DNA from: Pseudopyrenochaeta lycopersici
Lineage: Eukaryota; Ascomycota; Dothideomycetes; Pleosporales; Pseudopyrenochaetaceae
NCBI GenBank assembly: GCA_003313425.1
Contig: NHZP01000005.1
Span: forward strand, 744,001-808,000
Length of the DNA stretch: 64,000 nucleotides
Direction: 5' to 3'
The position numbers were made by a program, and so were the translations under genes. Each line of letters begins with the position of its first letter. The stretch's first letter is position 1. Under the pieces are notes generated by a model, which was given only the letters and a program-made list of their open reading frames with translations, was not told the origin of the DNA and ran no database searches. This document shows, one piece after another, positions 1 to 10,812 of this stretch.

Positions 1-298
1 CGAAGGATACTGCACTAGCGAGTCTGTGCGCAAGCACGCCATGGTTTTCATCCGCGAATCTTGTAGCTCCAAAACATTGTCCATAATCTTGCGCTTCAAT
101 TAACAACCACGTGGAAAGAAAGGAGCCTCGAATAGGGCGTTTTGACAGCAACAAGACGAGGAGGGAGCAATCAAGGACTTTCCAAAGAGGCCCCGCAATT
201 ATTCCTCTGAACGGCTCGTGCGTGCGATTGATAAGAGCTCGGGAGTGGTGAAGATCAATTGAAAAAGCATTGAAGAAGGAGGAAACTGCTAAACAAAG
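1..298. other. 5' flank of the mitochondrial carrier gene
   Basis: This is the upstream region of the carrier gene that starts at 299. I see no coding frame and no recognisable RNA gene. The 60 bases before the ATG are purine-rich (GAAGAAGGAGGAAA type), which is common in fungal 5' leaders. The window edge truncates whatever lies further upstream. Confidence 0.5.
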
Positions 299-1216
299 AT
301 GTCGAAACCACACATCGAACACGAGCTGCCAGAGGCGGGTGGGCTCAAAAGGACGCTGAAGGATCTTTTCGCGGGCGCTGTCGGCGGAGTCGCACAAGTG
401 CTTCTGGGTCAGCCGTTCGATATTGTTAAAGTTCGGTTACAGACCACGTCGCAGTACTCAGGAGCCCTCGATGCCGCAACCCAGATCTACAAAAATGAAG
501 GAGCACTTGCTTTCTATAAAGGCACGCTAACACCGCTCATCGGCATCGGTGCCTGTGTATCCGTTCAATTTGGCGGCTTTCATTACGCGCGCCGCGCCTT
601 CGAAGCCAGCAACACTGCCAAGAATGGCAATGCTCAACTATCCTATTCTCAATACTATGCCGCTGGCGCATTCGCGGGTATCGCAAACACGGTGTTGTCA
701 AGTCCCATAGAACATATCCGTATTCGCCTCCAAACACAACCCCACGGCGCCAATCGACTCTATAACGGCCCTATCGACTGTGTGCGCAAGCTCTCCGCCC
801 ATCAAGGCGTCCTCGGCGGCGTCTACCGTGGCACTGCCGTGACCTTCCTGCGCGAAGCACAAGCTTACGGTGTTTGGTTCACCACTTTTGAGTATCTTAT
901 GAATTCTGATGCCGCTCGCAATGGCATCCCCCGCAGCGAAATCAGCACGCTCAAGGTTGCAATGTATGGTGGTCTTGCTGGAGAAATGCTTTGGATTAGC
1001 AGCTATCCATTTGATGTGGTCAAGAGTAAGATGCAGAGTGACGGCTTTGGGACAGAGCAGAAGTATAAGAGTATGAGGGATTGCTTCGGGAAGGTGTGGA
1101 GAGCAGAGGGCTTGAGGGGCTTTTGGAAAGGCATTGGACCGACACTGTTGAGGGCCATGCCAGTTAGTGCGGGAACATTTGCGACGGTTGAAGTCACCAT
1201 GAGGCTCATAAGCTGA
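299..1216 (+). CDS. Mitochondrial carrier family protein, YMC1-like
   Basis: An intronless gene of 305 residues, the usual length for a mitochondrial carrier. These six-helix proteins exchange metabolites across the inner mitochondrial membrane. Three tandem repeats are visible, each starting with the signature Px[DE]xx[KR]: PFDIVK at about residues 39-44, PIEHIR at 136-141 and PFDVVK at 237-242. The sequence resembles the YMC1/YMC2 and carnitine-carrier branch (for example GQPFDIVKVRLQTT followed by YKGTLTPLIGIG). In yeast that branch is linked to glycine, glutamate or oleate metabolism. The exact substrate cannot be read from the sequence. The ATG at 299 gives a normal short matrix-side N-terminus. 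Family assignment is firm; the YMC label is inferred. Confidence 0.93.
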   Translation: MSKPHIEHELPEAGGLKRTLKDLFAGAVGGVAQVLLGQPFDIVKVRLQTTSQYSGALDAATQIYKNEGALAFYKGTLTPLIGIGACVSVQFGGFHYARRAFEASNTAKNGNAQLSYSQYYAAGAFAGIANTVLSSPIEHIRIRLQTQPHGANRLYNGPIDCVRKLSAHQGVLGGVYRGTAVTFLREAQAYGVWFTTFEYLMNSDAARNGIPRSEISTLKVAMYGGLAGEMLWISSYPFDVVKSKMQSDGFGTEQKYKSMRDCFGKVWRAEGLRGFWKGIGPTLLRAMPVSAGTFATVEVTMRLIS

Positions 1217-2408
1217 AGAAGAGGCGATGGTTGAATCTTGACCAAGAGACGTGGGTTGGCGTACAGACCGCATTGTACGATCAGCAGCGGACTACTGGCC
1301 TATGAAACGATCTTAGAACCAGTGACTAGTAAGAAGTTCAGGCTGATGAAGTAAGGTCAAAGTTCTTAGGAGTGGCAATCAGCACTAGTCGCCCTTTGCT
1401 CCGTGAATATTGTTGTAATTCAGAATTGGAACACGCATCGGATCGATCCAAATAGTAGTAGGCAGTGGTTGCCGGTACATGTTTGGAGCGTATTTTTGTA
1501 CCATCGGATGGCCTGATTGTTCATCAGGCGACACAGGCAGTGGAAGACATGTACTTAAGCCCAAGTTTGTCTTGGTTGTACTCTGGTTCTTAAGCTATAA
1601 TTATGACTATAGCTTGCAATGCTTCAGGAGCAGAATCTTTTATCATTCGAACATCTCACAAGACAACCTATACGACCCAACCTGGGGTTGAAGAAATGTA
1701 GTTCGGGAATGCAGGAGTCGCGATGCCCGAGATGCAAGGCAACTAACCGCAATCTTGAGTGGAGAGCGGCTTGGCATATGCGACCCAGCGCTCTGGTTCC
1801 TGCCCCTGGTTCCCCGTTGGCGGATATCGCATCTGACTCCGCCATCACGCCTCGCCCTGTACGCCTTGTCTTGAAGCGGGTGATACGCCAACTATCGACC
1901 GATATTCAGCGAATCACGTTGTGTCTGTGCCGTCCTTTTTCGATATCCTTGAGAACGCGCGGGAAGTTGGTGCAGCCAAGGTGTTCACACTTGCAACGCA
2001 CGCGATGCAGTCATCTTGCAGTTTCGCCATCGACCATGCTCACGATTCAGTGCATAATGGCATACAACGGTCTCGCACGGCAATGGTAGGCCTGGGGTGA
2101 CCTTCCAGAAGCTTTTCATCCGGACCGAATCCTGGTTAATTTGATGGCTTGTGGCGCGCTCGTGTCTTTCATTAACGGTTAGACATGTGCTTCCCATGTG
2201 CACAGCTGCCCCGCAAGATGCAGGGGTATCTACAAGGCAACGGCAGCGTTAAGAGGCGAATATCACGAGCCAGTGTCCCCGCTCGATCGTACCCGCGTCC
2301 TCGGTTCCTTTCACCTCTTCGTTTCGTTTTCTTCCACTCATTTTGTCTTAGTGTCGTTTTAGCATAGGTTTGGTGATTGATTCTGTAGATACGCGACGGC
2401 GCCATATA
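1217..2408. other. Intergenic region, no gene recognised
   Basis: About 1.2 kb separates the carrier from the next gene on the same strand. Several short frames are open on both strands, but none shows a domain, splice continuity or convincing composition. The last 150 bases before 2409 are T- and C-rich and probably include the promoter and leader of the next gene. Confidence 0.4.
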
Positions 2409-3299
2409 ATGTCGCAAACGCAAACAGCGGCTGTGACGTTACAGAAAACGGAGAAGAAGAAAACAGGCCTGAGAAAAGCGCTGAGGAAGTGGAGAGATGG
2501 CCTAAAGACCAACAACAAACCTTTGTCACAGCCACTGCGAACTTCAACACCAGCTCCACAGATCCCTTCACCAGTGGGCACACCAACACCATCTGTGCAA
2601 CTGCCTCCAGCTGGTCAACCGCCAACGGACGGTGTCGCACTCTTCAAACCCACTACGCAGACACACATTCACTCCCCTCTAGATAAGCGCAACAAAGCCT
2701 CAAACTCTTCCTCTCCAGCATCAACGCTCCGAAGATCCGTTCTAGGCTCTCGGAGAAACACTGCACCTGCCGATTACTTTGCTCTACCTATAACAAATTC
2801 TTCAGAAAGGAAAGATCCTTGGTCAGATATTATCGCCCCAATAGGAGAAACGGAGGAGTATCCCAAGAAACAGACTAGAAGGTCATCAAAGTTGCGCTTC
2901 TCATTTTCAAAACGAGCGAGCGTGGTGCCACAGCAGACATATAACGCCACAAGAACAATAACACCTCAATCGCTCATTTCCCCAGTACCATCTGCACCAA
3001 GCCCAGCCGGCCACGAAAATGAACATTGCACGTTCCAGTACACAACTGCTGCCGAAATCGCTGCCTTCACGAAAATCAATGAGAAGTGCTTGATAGATGC
3101 GAGCGAGGTGATTGCGAAAGATAAGCCGAAAGATTGGCTGAATCCTGGATGGCGGGAGCTAGAGAAAGCAGAGGTAGACAAGCGATTGGCACAAGAAGAA
3201 ATTGCCATGAATGAGGATATGAATAGGATAGGGAGTGTGAAACTGAAGAGCGGGGACGGTCAGGAGGATGTGTTGAGGCAGTGGACATGGGGCCGGTGA
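2409..3299 (+). CDS. Hypothetical low-complexity protein
   Basis: A single exon of 296 residues. The first ATG in frame is at 2409; the frame is open upstream but without an ATG. The N-terminus is basic (KTEKKKTGLRKALRKWRDG), followed by a long Ser/Thr/Pro-rich stretch with several RRS/RRSS patches that could be kinase sites. The last 80 residues are more ordered and charged, ending in WTWGR. I recognise no domain. The layout (basic helix, disordered middle, charged helical tail) resembles many ascomycete-specific proteins. The protein shares only this general layout, with no clear homology, with the product of 17627-19000. Its function is unknown. Confidence 0.6.
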   Translation: MSQTQTAAVTLQKTEKKKTGLRKALRKWRDGLKTNNKPLSQPLRTSTPAPQIPSPVGTPTPSVQLPPAGQPPTDGVALFKPTTQTHIHSPLDKRNKASNSSSPASTLRRSVLGSRRNTAPADYFALPITNSSERKDPWSDIIAPIGETEEYPKKQTRRSSKLRFSFSKRASVVPQQTYNATRTITPQSLISPVPSAPSPAGHENEHCTFQYTTAAEIAAFTKINEKCLIDASEVIAKDKPKDWLNPGWRELEKAEVDKRLAQEEIAMNEDMNRIGSVKLKSGDGQEDVLRQWTWGR

Positions 3300-3430
3300 T
3301 GGGCACAAATAGGCTGTTCGACTTCTTGGACAAACATTTCTTTTCAGCACATACCAGATATAGCTGTACCAAAACAGTTCATGACTGTGCGATTCCCGCA
3401 TTTCAATAAGCATTCGTTAAGTGCGGTTCT

Positions 3431-4791
3431 TTAGACTGCATTGTCGACGCCACTCGCAAGATCCTTCATATCCATATCAACCCCTTTCCTGTCCCCATCA
3501 GAGCCCCATGCGTCATAATGCATGACCACCGACCTTGTGACCAGGACTTCAAGCTTCTTCTGCTCCGTCGCACCATTAGTACTATCCTCGCTCAACCTGT
3601 GAAACTTCCCAACCGCTGCATTCCTCATATGTTCCATATGATATGTGTCTGTCTGAGTCGACATCGTTGATCTCTTCACATGGGAATTGCTGCCTATAAA
3701 TGTCGTTTTGGCATATGTGATAAGCGCATGAACATGTAGGCTTTTTGCGAGCATGCGGAAAAGGGGTCTAAAGCTGAGCGCGCAGGCGCTAAGCAGATAC
3801 ATGCCAGGCTCAATTATCGTCCACTTGACTAATGTAACATGTGTGTCTATTGTTTGTTGATCAGTCACTGAGTCTGAGATGAAAGGTTTGGGGAAGGTAG
3901 TGCGCGTGTCCAGGATTGAGCTTACAAGTAACGTCAGTGAGCGGCCCTGAGTCAGCGAATATTCCAGCAAAGTTTACAGTTCGAATAATCGAGGCGATGA
4001 TGCCCCTACCAATATCAGCCAAACCACTCCAAAAAGACTACGAAACGCACACAAAACTTACATGCTCCCGGTAAGAAAGATGAATAGCAACCCGAACTTC
4101 CTTCCAGTACTCATTTTGAGCCGCCATACCGTTCTTAGCGGCAACAGTAGTACTGCAAGATCTGTTATGATGTTCGGTACGCTTGAGCTGCTCCCGTAAG
4201 CTTGAACGTTGAAGCACTTGCCACCCGGAATAGTCTTATCCCAGTTAAAGGCAAATGGGATGCACTGAAACATGGCTGCAGCCGTATAAGAAATCCAGGT
4301 TGCAAAGATCAATAATACGAGAACCTTTGCGACAATACGCTCGTACTTGTTGGTCAGGATATACAGATAGAGAAGCACTACGGTGACTTTCGGGAAAGCA
4401 ACTGCGGCCGGATGTAGTATTTCTTGGATCATGACGCCTTTGAAGTGTTCGGAGATTTTTGCGGAATCGATCGAGATCACGTAGGCTGTATGACGGCCTG
4501 TCCCGGCTTTCTCGACCATGACTGCTCAATTGTCAGTGAGGATGATATAGTCAGATTGAGATGATTTTGCCTACTAATGCCGGTAACACATAAACCTACT
4601 TCGGCCAGCCAAGCAAATGGTACAATCACATCTTCGACGGCGAAAGAAGTGCTGGTCAAGTACCGAGCGTAATATCTCATCCCAACGAATACCGTGCAGA
4701 GGGCAAGCATCACAGATGCAGTAGCGGTGACTTGGATGCCATTGCTCTCAGCCAGAAACTCTGGTGAGGCAGTGATAGACAAATCAGACAT
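3431..4791 (-). CDS. PTH11-like seven-transmembrane receptor (fungal rhodopsin-domain family)
   Basis: Four exons: 4575-4791, 4062-4521, 3926-4005 and 3431-3828. All introns are GT-AG and the joined frame gives 384 residues. The product is a hydrophobic seven-helix protein of the fungal rhodopsin-like (SAT4/PTH11-type) integral membrane family. Family hallmarks are RYYARYL after helix 1, GTGRH after the first intron, VNFAGIFAD and WTIIEPGMYLLSAC before the last helix. The C-terminal tail of about 100 residues is cytosolic and polar. Family members include host- or nutrient-sensing receptors such as Magnaporthe Pth11, but most have no known ligand. This one lacks an obvious N-terminal CFEM domain. 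The start at 4791 is the first ATG; an upstream TTG is ignored. Ligand and signalling partner are unknown. Confidence 0.85.
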
Positions 4792-6396
4792 TGAAGTTAC
4801 GAAGAGGCTACTCAAGACTAAATGGCTACCAGAGCCACATGGAAGCTAAATACCAAAGACAAAAGGTAGATCAACAAATACTGACGTTCCGGACAGCGCC
4901 CGTTGAGAGGGCAACGATCAAATACCCAGAGTAGCATGGAGGAGGACCAAAGACATTGTTAAACAGGCAGAACATGCCGGGAGGATCAAACATGCTGGTG
5001 TACCAAGAGTATATAAGCTACCCTCGTAGCAGGCGTATTGGTCGAGAAACTCCAGACAAGTGGTTGACGCGTCAGGAAACGAGAGCAAGGGAGCCCCTTG
5101 GAACCACTCCTGAGCAGAATGCAATGTGATTTGGAAGATCATATCTAGACTTGGCAACAGAATCTTGATTTCAGTATCTGCATTGTGGCTATGCTGTGGG
5201 GCAATTCTTAAGGCTGCATATCTGGCGTATATGGATAAGATGACGAGCCATGGCCGCCACCGAGTCAACAGCCGCAGATGATTAAGCATTGTGCATAGCG
5301 ATGCGATTTGCATGATGTCGTTTCGTCGATGTTGTCGAATTGAGTAACTTTTATGCAATTCGTCATTACTAGCAGTAACGGACTAATCACGTACCGGAAG
5401 ATCCTTCAGACCTCTCAGGATGCTGAATTTAGTGTTAGGGTCAAATGAAAACCGTGACAGCAATGTACGCGTCAAAAGAGCTCTGCTGTACCGAGTCGAT
5501 CCCGGCAGACTATCCTTGCTTGAAACTGGTCTCCTTGTCTGGCCTCCTAGAAGGCGGCAAAGCCGTCATATCGATGCTGTTTGGAAAGATCCTACTACAA
5601 TGTCAAAATATGCTGGCATGGGGTAGCATTATTGGATGGCCAGTACCAGATCTGAAACTGGAATTCTTGCATGATCACTGCAACCATTCCCGTGCATGAA
5701 CGGGCCTTAGAGGCTGCCTCGCTTGCGAATAGTGGCCAACGTAGTGACGAATGTAATATTCTTCAAGCACTCAGATGCTGGGCCAAGGATGCGTTGGCGG
5801 TTCGAACTTGATCTCAAAGTCATACTGCCAATGCCAAGCCAGGTTGAGACTTCGGCAGCTGTAGGTAGCATTGTAAAGAATATTAAAGTCGTTCAATTCA
5901 TGAGGCTCATACCAAGTAATAGTATCACAATCGCCTATGTTTCGCACAAGCATGTAATTAGACGGAAGTTGGTAGCATGTCCAAATAAATGAAAGCGCCA
6001 TTCGGCTGAAGTGCTAAGCGACACATTCGGAGTATTCGTGAGACAGCTGAAGTCGGGAAGCCGCACTCGAAACGCCTCACGCGTGCCCAATGAGCACGCA
6101 AGCGTTTTCCACAAAGACGAGTACATCAGGACGTGCAAACGGTTCGCAAAGCAAAGAATGGTATCACGTTCCATCACAAGCCAATAAGAAACAAGCATAT
6201 TTGATGAAGTGACGAACCGGAACTCCATTGAAGCTATTCGCTATCCCAAACCGGCCAATAAGAAAGAAATCCATTTCCTCCCATGTAATCGTAACTCTTT
6301 TATTCACATACCTTAGTGTATATGAATGTGTTCAAATGCATAAGGGTGATGGTACACATAGCGTCGTCGATCCAAGAAAAAGCACAGGCAAAACGA
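4792..6396. other. Intergenic region with weak coding-like segments on the minus strand
   Basis: This 1.6 kb lies between the receptor start and the PDI stop. Two minus-strand stretches look more protein-like than the rest: 4918-5313, listed separately, and 5771-6001, whose translation contains DCDTITWYEPHELNDF and ends FEPPTHPWPSI. The second has no good start and no family I recognise. It may be a 3' exon or a relic. Confidence 0.3.
4918..5313 (-). CDS. Doubtful hypothetical protein
   Basis: An open frame of 131 residues from the ATG at 5313. It has a moderately hydrophobic N-terminal half (RWRPWLVILSIYARYAALR) and a Leu/Cys-rich C-terminus. No domain, splice partner or repeat is recognised. 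It sits just upstream of the receptor gene on the same strand. It could be a small gene, an exon, or a chance frame; amino-acid composition alone supports it. Confidence 0.25.
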   Translation of the reverse strand: MQIASLCTMLNHLRLLTRWRPWLVILSIYARYAALRIAPQHSHNADTEIKILLPSLDMIFQITLHSAQEWFQGAPLLSFPDASTTCLEFLDQYACYEGSLYTLGTPACLILPACSACLTMSLVLLHATLGI

Positions 6397-8072
6397 CTAC
6401 AACTCATCGTGGTCATCTGCGGCAACTGCGCTCTTCGCTGCCTCAGTTGCCTCTGACGCAACTGAGGCTGCGCTGTCGGTGGCTTCTGATGCAGCCGACT
6501 TGACAGACTCGGTAGCCTTCTCAGCTCCATCCTTGGCCTCCTCAGTCGCAGCCTTGGCCTGTTCAGCGAGCTCCTCAGCAGCTTCTTCTACCTTCTCCTC
6601 GTACACCGCCGCGACCTTGTGGGAACCGTTCTCCTTGATGAAGTTAACGAGGTCCTCAACGGTTCGCGAGCCAGAGTAGTCGATGGGAGAGTCCTTCTTT
6701 CCAGCGGCGAAGAGCTTGATGGTGGGGAAGCCCTGAATCTCATCGGGGACATCATTGGTAGTGGCATCAACCTTAGCGATGGTCACAAGTTTGGAGAATT
6801 CATCGGAGGCATAGAGTTGGCCAAGCTCCTCGTACTTGGGAGCAAGAGCCTTGCAGTGACCGCACCATGGAGCGTAAAACTCAACGAGAACATCCTTGTC
6901 GTTATCAATGACAAGGTCCTTGTAGTTCTTGGCGACGATGACCTTGACGGGCCCGTCGTTTGACTCGGGGATGGGATCAGACTTGATGCTGGGATCGACC
7001 TTGCCGGCGAGGAAATCCTCCACGAAAGTGCCAATGTCCTTCTCGGTGATCTTGGCCTCCTGGTCGTAGGGGAACTTCTCATTCTTATCTGTGCGCTGGA
7101 TGGCGAAAGCGGGCCAGGTGCCGACTTTGAGGTTCAGGTTGCCAGCGTGCTGGCCAAAGGAGGTGGCGTCAATGGTGGCGAAGTTGATGGCGCCCTTGTG
7201 CTTCAAGGCGAGGGGCTTCAACTCCTTGGCGAACTCCTCGCGCTCCTCGGGAGTCTCAGCGAAGATGTAGGCGAGGGGAATGCCAGCAGCCATGTAGCCG
7301 CTGTAGGTCTCGGGGCCGACCTCACCGATAAGAGGGGTTGCGGCGACCTTGGCGAACGACCGAATGGCATCGGCATCAAACTTCTCAGTGAAGACGTCCT
7401 TGCCGTCGTCAAACGACTTGTAGAGGACGAGGCCGGGTTGCTCGACGCCCTCAGCCTTGGCAAGAGCGGCGTCGCTGGTTGCGCCAAAGAGATAGTTGTC
7501 GCGGAGGCCATTAGCGACTGAGGTGAAGGTCTCGTTCGAGGCCTTGTCATCGGCGGCGAAGTAAGCAACCAAGACGACCTTGTCAGCCGTCTTGAACTCT
7601 TCAAGAGTATCCTTGGTGACTTCGGATACGGCAGGGAGAGCCTGCTTGGTCATGTATGAGATCAAGCTGTCGGCCTTGCGTTGACCGCCATAGGGGGCCA
7701 CGTTCTCGGGGCCACGGAAGACCTTGAGGGTGGGGTAGCCCTCGACACCATACTCTTGGCAGAGATCAGTCTCCTCTGTGCAATCGACCTTGACAAGGGC
7801 AATGTCCTTCTCCTTGAGCGTGGTGGCAGCCGTCTCGTACTCGGGGGCGAGGGCCTTGCAATGGCCGCACCAGGGCGCGAAGACTGTAGCGAGGATTAGC
7901 ACTCTGCCAGGCGCCAGTGGGGTTAAGAGAGGCAGGATGGATCCTTACACTCGGCGAGCACGAGGTCGTTCTCCTCGATGAAGCTCTTGAAGGTGTCCTT
8001 GTTGAGCTGCTTGACATCGGAAGCAGCAACGACAGCCGCAAAGAAGGCGGCGCAGACAGTGGAGACCTTCAT
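6397..8072 (-). CDS. Protein disulfide isomerase (ER lumen)
   Basis: Two exons (7949-8072 and 6397-7883, intron 65 nt) give 536 residues. PDI forms and reshuffles disulfide bonds in secretory proteins. The N-terminus is a signal peptide (about residues 1-18). The two catalytic thioredoxin domains each carry CGHC, at residues 47-50 and 382-385, flanking two redox-inactive thioredoxin folds (the a-b-b'-a' order). The protein ends in HDEL, the fungal ER-retrieval signal. The first CGHC is encoded right after the intron, so a single-exon reading would lose the signal peptide. Unusually, about 65 residues of Ala/Glu/Ser/Lys-rich, probably helical acidic sequence lie between the a' domain and HDEL. 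Upstream DNA has an unfolded-protein-response-like motif (see 8318-8331). Confidence 0.97.
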
Positions 8073-8317
8073 GATTGCTGTGATGGGATGTGCAATTGGA
8101 AGTAGTAGAGGAGATGTCGAATTGAAGGTCCTCTGCAGCAGTGGGGAGAAGTGGTAGCAGAGGAGGTGGTGGGTGGGCTTTTTATCTCGACCAGACCTTG
8201 TGGCGGGAGCCGCTGTAAAAGGCCACCTTTACAAGTCACTTTGCTAGCGGCTGAGGTGCCGCTCCACACGCCAAGACCCAGGGTCATCACCAGCACTGCG
8301 CGATCCCGGCCCAGCTT

Positions 8318-8331
8318 CAGCGTGGTATTGG
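8318..8331 (-). promoter_or_regulatory. UPRE-like motif beside an inverted CCAAT box upstream of PDI
   Basis: On the plus strand the sequence reads CAGCGTG at 8318-8324 and ATTGG at 8327-8331. Seen from PDI this is CCAAT, one base, then CCACGCTG. CAGCGTG is the core of the yeast Hac1-bound UPRE, and CCAAT plus CCACG are the two halves of the mammalian ER stress element. It lies about 250 bases upstream of the PDI ATG. Function is inferred from motif and neighbour only. Confidence 0.45.
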
Positions 8332-8724
8332 ACACGTTGTGCTCCTGCGAACGCACTTTCTCGCCGTTATGTGCATAGCCACCATCGTCTGGGCTTGTGC
8401 CGCTGTTGTCCTTTCAATTTCACCTCTGGCTCGCCTTGCGTTGCTCTATACCCGGCCCGTTCGAGTTAGCTTGCCGTCCCTGCAGACCCCAGAGATATTA
8501 ATAATATACAGAGGAGCCCGCCCTTCACTTTCGCTTTACGATCCAACCGAGCATCAGCACCGCGAGGCCAGGTGTTCACTCGCTCGGCGCTTACTGCACG
8601 CCTAAAAATCGTGTTGCTTTCCCAGTCCCTGGCTGATCAGCCTGAAGCTGCATTTTCAAATAGGTTCACTAATCGTGCCAGAGGGTCCTACCCCACTGCA
8701 CTGCCTACTTGATGAATGGATAAA

Positions 8725-8735
8725 CCCCCCCCCCC
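8725..8735. repeat. Poly-C run, 11 bases
   Basis: A homopolymer of 11 C followed by four T and four C, in intergenic DNA. Similar C runs occur at 42306, 42466 and 60211. Length may be polymorphic or error-prone. Confidence 0.8.
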
Positions 8736-8838
8736 TTTTCCCCTTATATCACATATCTTTTGAATGTACACAAAGATAAAAGAGACAGCCTTGCCTGCAC
8801 AACGTCATGACGAGACTGTATCAATCTTCCCCGACATG

Positions 8839-9135
8839 TTACCACACATTTCCACTACCATTGTATTCGCCTGGTGCGATTTCGTCATCTGACATATCCA
8901 ACATGTACAGCTCGTCACTCTTTATTAGATGAGCATTGACATGACTGAAAGCGTACATGCTTTTCTCATTGTTGAAGAGCCGGGTTTGTCGAGACAACCC
9001 AGGACGAACGGCGTCACCGCTCAATACTTCTAGTTGGGTTTCATTGTCTATGTATATAGTGGGCTGCGATATTCGATTTGGAGTGCAAGCTACCTGTTCA
9101 CAGAAATTTGTCTGCCCCCAACTCGCCTCTAGCAT
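8839..9135 (-). CDS. Doubtful small hypothetical protein
   Basis: An ATG-initiated frame of 98 residues in the gap between PDI and the dioxygenase. Composition is balanced and hydrophilic, with an acidic stretch near the end (LDMSDDEIAPGEY). No domain, signal peptide or splice partner is recognised. It may be a short gene, a 3' exon of an unseen gene, or chance. Confidence 0.25.
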   Translation of the reverse strand: MLEASWGQTNFCEQVACTPNRISQPTIYIDNETQLEVLSGDAVRPGLSRQTRLFNNEKSMYAFSHVNAHLIKSDELYMLDMSDDEIAPGEYNGSGNVW

Positions 9136-9263
9136 CTTAGCCTTAATCCGTCACCACTGAATTCATAACTCTGGCAACAAAGTCTCGGTAGACCTCGAAG
9201 CCCTTTGTCAGATTCTTGCCACCCGGAACGCAAGATCCACTGGACTGGATATGCAGATAAGCA

Positions 9264-10812
9264 TCAAACAACCGCCCCCACCTCTTTCAACTGTTCTAGC
9301 CCTGTTCCTTCTCTTAACTTACTTAATCGTTCTTCTTCTTTCCGCTTCATCTCCTCTTGAATTCTTACCCTTTCAGGCACAATACACTGTCTCTCGGCTT
9401 TAATCTTCCAGTTCTCAAGCCTTTCACGTCCAAGTACCTGCAGAGTTTTCCTCTCAACGGCGCTGTAGTTACCATCTTCTCGGTCAAAAACGAATGGTTC
9501 TCTGACTGACACAGGTGGGTTCGTGATCACCCTTACTTGTCTGAGCTGATTATTGCTCGCCGAGTGCAACATCAACGGATGAAGCAAATACACATCCCCG
9601 ACAACCCCAGTAGCCTCTACGAAAGCATCATCGGGCATGGACGCAGCTAGGTTGTTAAACCAGTGCAACCCTTGTTCCTGCTTAAACTCCGGATTCTTGT
9701 GTCGTGGCGACATCCGTGGACTTACACCCTCGGGGTTCTCGTAGAGATGCTTCGCAACCGTCTCAATCGCTCTTGGACATATAAGCGTCCCACCCCCACC
9801 AGGAACAATGTCCGTCCATAGCGGGATTACTAGCAATGCTTGTTCCGGGGAGTCGAGATAGTGTACGAAGAAATCACCATCGACATGCCAGCCGGGTAGC
9901 TCTTGTGGTTTGATCACGGTGTTGTGGCCTGACGGTGTGCCGAGATTGACAATGAAGCCGTCCTTCCATGTTGATGCGTTGGAGTCGACGCGCTGGGAGC
10001 CACCAAGTAACTGAGACGCGTTGTCAGTAGGAGGTTGATAGGCACATGTATTTTAATAGGCTGAGATTGCTTTCTAGCCCAAGAAGCGCCCCTAGACGTT
10101 GCTGCTGATAAATCTCAGGCTAGCATCCACATATCCGAACACTAATGCGTTTCTCTTTCGGCAATCACACAGGTGTTTGAGGCTATTTGTATACGAGGGT
10201 AGCCATCAAGCTGAAGCTTGAGGGAATGACCAATCAGGTATCATTAAGACACTGATTGCAAAATTGCAGGCTGGCAGTGCGTGGATAGAACATACCGAGC
10301 AGATGCCACCCCAAGCTTTGGGAGCAAATTCAGATACTAAAAACTCATTAAAGAAGGGCATGTTTGTCCGTTCCGTGTGCCTAAGTCATTATTAACTATG
10401 AAGAAGAAGAAAGGGAAGATATATATTGTGGAGTTGAAATTCTGACGGAGCTTCAGGAATGTACTTACCAAGTCAATATGTCATTTGGGTCCATGCCTAG
10501 ACATGATGATAAAGTCAGCACTGAACGACAGTGGAATAGGAGGGAAGCATTAAGTCTTGTATACTCTTGAAAGACCTTCCCAAGGCATTTTAAACACCAC
10601 ACGACATTCAGGATGCCTCAAAAAAGCTCTTTACAACTAGGTGCATTTTACCCTGCACAGCTGTTTTACGTACCTAGACGCGTCCAAAGCGTTTTTTGCA
10701 ATTCTCCTGCTTGTTCCCGACTGAAACAGCTCGATAGCTTGATCCAGCCATGGTCGAGGAAGTGATTAATTTGCTCTGGTGTGAGCTTGTATTGCTGTTC
10801 TGCGTCTGCCAT
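9264..10812 (-). CDS. Phytanoyl-CoA dioxygenase-like Fe(II)/2-oxoglutarate oxygenase
   Basis: Four exons: 10674-10812, 10469-10496 (only 28 nt), 10296-10380 and 9264-10010. The joined frame gives 332 residues. Phytanoyl-CoA dioxygenase-family enzymes hydroxylate small molecules with iron and 2-oxoglutarate. The iron-binding HxD is visible in GWHVDGDFF. The distal His and 2-oxoglutarate-binding Arg are probably in LLHPLMLHSASNN and RQVRVITNP. The N-terminal exon carries the family's helical lead-in (LTPEQINHFLDHGWIKL). The third intron is long for this region (285 nt). The C-terminal 60 residues are charged and helical. A coding-like frame runs on past the stop (see findings). The substrate is unknown; it may be a secondary metabolite or lipid. 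Confidence 0.85.

Larger units (their letters stand above)
8073..9263. other. PDI promoter and intergenic region
   Basis: This stretch holds the upstream region of PDI and the 3' side of the dioxygenase gene. It contains a UPR-like motif near 8320, an 11-base poly-C run at 8725-8735, a doubtful small frame at 8839-9135, and a coding-like minus-strand stretch from 9143 that overlaps the dioxygenase stop. Confidence 0.5.

Noticed and set aside
1619..2089. Plus-strand frame of 156 codons between the carrier and the next gene
   Set aside because: It starts at a poor site, overlaps antisense frames of equal quality and has no recognisable domain.
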